Assembly (NCBI GenBank): GCA_947632485.1
Contig: CANRPJ010000018.1
Span: 1 to 56,333, forward strand
Source: an uncultured Muribaculaceae bacterium
Lineage (GTDB): Bacteria > Bacteroidota > Bacteroidia > Bacteroidales > Muribaculaceae
Length of the DNA stretch: 56,333 nt
Direction of reading: 5' to 3'
Shown here: piece by piece, positions 53,504 through 56,333 of the stretch
How the letters are laid out: each line of letters begins with the position of its first letter
Position numbering within the stretch: position 1 is the stretch's first letter
Translations under genes and position numbers: made by a program
Notes under the pieces: model-generated
Told to the model about the DNA's origin: nothing
What the model saw: only the letters and a program-made list of their open reading frames with translations
Database searches by the model: none

Positions 53504-54841
53504 TTATCGCCCTGTATAGAAGTCAGTAGCGCGGATAATAGCGCGGGTGCATACGGGGCAGAAGTTTTCTACCTCATTGATTTTCATGCGGCATTCCTGC
53601 ACCGGACGGAACACGCCTTTGCTCGTGTAGCCTCCGCCTTCGAATACGCCCACCTTCTGCGTGCAGGCGTTCAGAAGCTCCATACCCTTCTTATCGTGGT
53701 TCTTATAGATTTCGCGGAGCGAGGGTATGTTGGGATCGGGAGGCGTGGGTACCGGGGTGCCGGCAGGCACGAGGTCTTTCCATTTCGAATCGAAATCTAC
53801 CATGGTGGTGATATTCGGTTCCCAGGGCTCAGTGTCAAGGGGATAGAAAGGCACGAAGCCATCGTCGTAGAAATATTCGTCGGCGAGGCCGGCATAGCCG
53901 TGGCCGAACTCATGCACGAGCACATTCTTGAAAGTCGGGTGGTCGGTGGTCGATATGGTCAGCTGGTTGAAGATACCGCCGCCTCCATAGGTGTCGGCGT
54001 TAACGAGCACGATCACCTGATCGAAAGGTATGCCGGCGAGTAGGTCATACAGGTGATGCACCTCCTCGCTCATCAGATAGCGGTCGCTGTAGAAGGTGTC
54101 GTAGTGGGTGCCTACGGCAGTGTCATGCCACTGGCCTTTGCGGGGCATGGTGGGTGATTTCTCTTCCGAAACGGCCTGAACTGCAATCACATTGAAGCGA
54201 TCCTTAAGGCTCTGGAAAGGCTCGTGGGTGAAAATTGCGTCAACTGCTCTCTGGGCATCAAGGAGGAATTTGGCTGAGTCGGCCTCAGTGTAGCCCTCGG
54301 CCACCAGAGCTATATCCACGCAATCGGCAGAGGAGCCGTTTTTCATGATATAGCGGTGGGGAGTCGGATTCTCACCCTTGGGCCTGATGAGAATGTCGGA
54401 GGGATCGACCGTATGGGTCAGGCGGGCAGACTCCTTGCGGTGGTTATCGGTGAGCGTAACGGTGATTTCAACCGGCTTTTTCGGAAAAGGCACGAGATTG
54501 GTGGCCTCAAAAGCCTTGTTCACTTTTGTAGCCTCCTCCTCGGTCTGCCATTCCTGGAAGAGAGTGGAGTAGGTCTGCACATAGATTACCTGTCCGGTCT
54601 CTGCATCGCGCACAGTTATCTGGCCGTTGCCTTCCAGATAGGGTTCGCTCAGGTTTGCCCGCCTTCCTCCCCAGCCGGGTGTGGAAGCGAGCGACTGCAG
54701 ATAGATGTCGGCATTCTTATCGTTGCCGGCTATCACATAGTCGAGGCGCAGGGTTTTGTCGAGAAACCAGTCGTCGTAGTTCTGCGCCGCCGCTGAAAAT
54801 GCGGCAAACAAGGCTGCCGAAAGCAGCACTCTCTTTTTCAT
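53504..54841 (-). CDS. M64 family metallopeptidase (IgA peptidase M64-like)
   Basis: The 445-aa exported zinc metallopeptidase has a signal peptide (VLLSAALFAAFSAAAQN), an M64_N domain (about residues 20-150) and a catalytic domain with the zinc motif VLVHEFGHGYAGLADEYF. It ends with a cysteine-containing block NFCPVCTRAIIR. Family members were first described as IgA-cleaving enzymes, but this one may act on other glycoproteins or peptides. A -7 box TAACTTTG lies about 29 nt upstream (54870-54877, minus). Confidence 0.93.
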   Translation of the reverse strand: MKKRVLLSAALFAAFSAAAQNYDDWFLDKTLRLDYVIAGNDKNADIYLQSLASTPGWGGRRANLSEPYLEGNGQITVRDAETGQVIYVQTYSTLFQEWQTEEEATKVNKAFEATNLVPFPKKPVEITVTLTDNHRKESARLTHTVDPSDILIRPKGENPTPHRYIMKNGSSADCVDIALVAEGYTEADSAKFLLDAQRAVDAIFTHEPFQSLKDRFNVIAVQAVSEEKSPTMPRKGQWHDTAVGTHYDTFYSDRYLMSEEVHHLYDLLAGIPFDQVIVLVNADTYGGGGIFNQLTISTTDHPTFKNVLVHEFGHGYAGLADEYFYDDGFVPFYPLDTEPWEPNITTMVDFDSKWKDLVPAGTPVPTPPDPNIPSLREIYKNHDKKGMELLNACTQKVGVFEGGGYTSKGVFRPVQECRMKINEVENFCPVCTRAIIRATDFYTGR

Positions 54842-54869
54842 GATTCGGATTTTATGATTATTGCAATGG

Positions 54870-54877
54870 CAAAGTTA
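54870..54877 (-). promoter_or_regulatory. -7 box for the M64 peptidase gene
   Basis: On the minus strand TAACTTTG, exact to TAnnTTTG, lies 28 nt upstream of the start codon. The -33 TTG is not apparent. Confidence 0.6.
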
Positions 54878-54916
54878 GGAATTAATCATGAAAGTAGGGG
54901 TTACAGATGCCTGCGG

Positions 54917-54933
54917 GCAGATTTTACATCTGC
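54917..54933. other. Perfect palindrome GCAGAT-5-ATCTGC
   Basis: GCAGAT (54917-54922) and ATCTGC (54928-54933) are separated by TTTAC. It is flanked by GGG on both sides. It lies about 40 bp beyond the M64 -7 box and may be an operator or a small hairpin; nothing more can be said. Confidence 0.45.
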
Positions 54934-55040
54934 GGGAAGACCAATGTATGATGGTTACAGCTCATACCAAGTAAGTGTAGTCATAAAAGTCTTAAAAACA
55001 ATGTTTTAGTAAATACTTTGGTAAGCTATTTGTATGCGAA

Positions 55041-55089
55041 ATTTCCGATTGGTTTATTGCGGAAATCTCAGAAAAATTTACTAACTTCG
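55041..55089 (+). promoter_or_regulatory. Promoter of the MmeI-like gene with inverted repeat over the -33 element
   Basis: TTG (55057-55059) and TAACTTCG (55082-55089) are spaced 22 bp and fit a Bacteroidetes promoter with one change in the -7 box. The inverted repeat ATTTCCG (55041-55047) / CGGAAAT (55060-55066) encloses the -33 TTG. A regulator bound there would block the promoter. Transcription would start near 55097. Confidence 0.6.
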
Positions 55090-55113
55090 CAAATAAGTAA
55101 CGCTTATCTGAAA

Positions 55114-55206
55114 ATGACCAGTAAGCAAAGAAAAGTAACCGGCTTGCCGCTTGTCTCAGCCAAGGCTTACGGCGAGAGCCGAAAACCTTTAGGAACTTCC
55201 CTGTAG
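55114..55206 (+). CDS. Candidate 30-aa leader peptide
   Basis: ATG 55114 opens MTSKQRKVTGLPLVSAKAYG and ten further residues, ending at TAG 55204-55206. The frame overlaps the 5' half of the folded leader, and its stop codon falls inside the 5' arm of the second inner hairpin. A ribosome translating it would therefore change the RNA fold. No strong ribosome-binding site is visible. The peptide could equally be a chance frame. Confidence 0.35.
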   Translation: MTSKQRKVTGLPLVSAKAYGESRKPLGTSL

Positions 55207-55253
55207 TCGTTACAGGCCTTGGTCAGCCCTCAGATGCTATAAGGGAGTTTTTT
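55160..55253 (+). ncRNA. Candidate structured leader RNA (three-way junction) with terminator-like end
   Basis: An outer stem CCAAGG(C) (55160-55166) / (G)CCTTGG (55216-55222) encloses two hairpins: CGGC-GAGA-GCCG (55170-55181) and CCTGTA-GTCGT-TACAGG (55200-55216). Downstream, CCCT (55227-55230) can pair with AGGG just before TTTTTT (about 55242-55254), a weak terminator-like element 12 nt before the ATG. This fits an attenuator or riboswitch-like leader. I could not match it to a known class from memory. Confidence 0.45.
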
Positions 55254-55265
55254 CGCTTTTTTGTT

Positions 55266-56333
55266 ATGGCTAAGAAAACTAAATCATATTCACAAGTCCA
55301 AGCCACCGATGCTTTGGAGCAACTCGGACAACGTGGAACATCGGCGTCTGAATTTATATATGATCTTCTTCGTATATTTGCGGGATATGGTGACGGGCAA
55401 ATTAGACGCACAAAAGAGGGCTCAGGCAATTTTGCGAAAGATGACAAAACAGTGCTAATCAAAAATCTTGTGGCTTATCGTCCGGCGGGAGTGAATACTC
55501 TAGACGGGGATCGATCGGAGATTTACGATATTGTCAATGCGATGCGTGAGGATGCTAAAATCCTTAAACAATCGCCTCGTCTTTATATCGCAAGTAATGG
55601 GGTACACGTAGTGGCCTATGACCCGAAAGAAAATGATTGGTACGAAAACCGCATTGAGCTACTATGGAAAGACTTTGAATTCTTTACGCCTCTTGCCGGT
55701 ATTGAAAAAATCCAATATACTGAGGAAGCTGAGGCTGACGTAAAATCGGCTGAACTAATGGCGAAGCTCTTCGATGATATTCGCCGTTATAACGATATTC
55801 GTAACCCGAAGACCGTTCATGCGCTGAACATCTTTATGTCGCGCCTGCTATTCTGCTTTTTTGCAGAGGACACTGGTTTATTTCCCGGGGAGAATCTTTT
55901 TACTCGTACCCTCGAAAGGAGCACTTTGCCCGACGGCTCAGACCTTGCCGAGTTTATCGACCGTGCATTCCTCGCTATGTCAACAAGCGATGCAGCAGTA
56001 CTTGACACTCTACCACAGCTTTATAAGGTTTTTCCATACGTCAATGGTGGATTGTTCAAAGACCATTATCCAATTCCAGTGCTGTCGCGGCGCGCCCGCA
56101 CATTGATTATCAACTGCGGAGAATATAACTGGAAGGAAATCAATCCTGATATTTTTGGCTCGATGATTCAGGCTGTAATTACGCCCGAACAGCGCGCCGG
56201 TCTTGGTATGCACTATACCTCTGTACCGAATATCGAAAAAGTTATCCGCCCGCTTTTCCTGGAGCAGCGGCGTAGTTCCGTGGCAGGGCTAACCGAATAT
56301 CCGACTGACTCGGTACATGAAGAATGGCAGGTC
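55266..56333 (+). CDS. MmeI-like class I SAM-dependent DNA methyltransferase, N-terminal part (runs off the window)
   Basis: The frame is open for 356 codons from MAKKTKSYSQ to the window end, with no stop. It shows an N-terminal alpha/beta region with PRLYIASNGVHVVAYDP-like strands (about residues 104-120), a helical spacer (NIFMSRLLFCFFAEDTGLF, about 194-212) and the entry to the MTase domain (DIFGSMIQAVITPEQRAGLG followed by MHYTS, about 300-325). This order is typical of type IIL/IIG MmeI-like restriction-modification proteins. The N-terminus lacks an obvious D-(x)n-ExK nuclease motif, so it may be methylase-only, for example in a multi-gene defence system. The catalytic NPPY lies beyond the window. 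Confidence 0.85.
   Translation, partial: MAKKTKSYSQVQATDALEQLGQRGTSASEFIYDLLRIFAGYGDGQIRRTKEGSGNFAKDDKTVLIKNLVAYRPAGVNTLDGDRSEIYDIVNAMREDAKILKQSPRLYIASNGVHVVAYDPKENDWYENRIELLWKDFEFFTPLAGIEKIQYTEEAEADVKSAELMAKLFDDIRRYNDIRNPKTVHALNIFMSRLLFCFFAEDTGLFPGENLFTRTLERSTLPDGSDLAEFIDRAFLAMSTSDAAVLDTLPQLYKVFPYVNGGLFKDHYPIPVLSRRARTLIINCGEYNWKEINPDIFGSMIQAVITPEQRAGLGMHYTSVPNIEKVIRPLFLEQRRSSVAGLTEYPTDSVHEEWQV

Noticed and set aside
53504..54841. Calling the M64 protein an IgA protease
   Set aside because: The zinc site and family are clear, but substrate specificity cannot be read from sequence.
55094..55265. Known riboswitch, ribozyme, group II intron domain V or small SRP RNA
   Set aside because: The GAGA-capped hairpin, junction and spacing did not match the consensus of any of these that I could recall.

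Overview
The window reads as a chromosomal segment of a Bacteroidales bacterium, most likely from the Muribaculaceae or a close relative (family-level placement is inference). The evidence is the Bacteroidetes promoter signature (a -7 box close to TAnnTTTG, often with TTG about 20 bp upstream) in front of many genes, weak Shine-Dalgarno sequences, many SPII lipoproteins, a Bacteroidetes-type Rho with a long disordered N-terminus, DUF4301, a DUF2264 protein, a putative porin, an OMP_b-brl-type barrel and a GT90 enzyme. Most of the window is moderately GC-rich core genome.

Layout. (1) 1-12.9 kb, plus strand: the classical translation/transcription cluster tRNA-Gly, tRNA-Thr, tuf, tRNA-Trp, secE, nusG, rplK, rplA, rplJ, rplL, (terminator/attenuator), rpoB, rpoC. 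(2) 13.0-17.5 kb, plus: a sigma factor / membrane anti-sigma candidate / secreted protein trio coupled by 4-nt overlaps, then a TlpA-like lipoprotein and an acyl-CoA ligase, closed by a bidirectional terminator. (3) 17.5-19.3 kb, minus: nth and pheS. (4) 19.4-22.2 kb: an AT-richer outer-membrane barrel gene flanked by two 127-bp direct repeats about 96% identical, each containing a long interrupted palindrome. (5) 22.3-31.6 kb, minus: one long run, TetR regulator, TolC-like channel, lipoprotein adaptor, RND pump, small PII-like protein, then a SASA esterase and a DUF2264 protein. (6) 31.7-34.0 kb: divergent threonine-catabolism pair (threonine dehydrogenase and kbl). (7) 34-42.2 kb: putative porin with a coupled membrane protein, a RelA/SpoT synthetase with a degenerate HD domain, a lipoprotein, DUF4301 and an alpha/beta hydrolase. 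(8) 42.3-50.4 kb: tRNA-His, RseC-like protein, and minus-strand genes rho, ybaK, aroC, radical SAM protein and a second TlpA-like protein; then ruvX, a rubrerythrin and a PerR/Fur regulator. (9) 50.5-54.8 kb: HTH/S24 regulator, tilS and GT90 enzyme overlapping head to tail, facing an M64 peptidase. (10) 54.8 kb to the end: a 424-nt intergenic region with a promoter, a palindrome over the -33 element, a structured leader with a 30-codon open frame and a terminator-like U-run, feeding a MmeI-like DNA methyltransferase gene that runs off the window.

The most unusual parts are the structured leader ahead of the truncated methyltransferase gene (55.0-55.27 kb) and the repeat-flanked barrel cassette (19.4-22.2 kb). 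Smaller points of interest are the duplicated AT-hook-like modules of Rho and its long leader, the PII-like protein coupled to the RND pump, and the hydrolase-dead RelA homologue. No CRISPR array, transposase, integrase or rRNA gene was seen.
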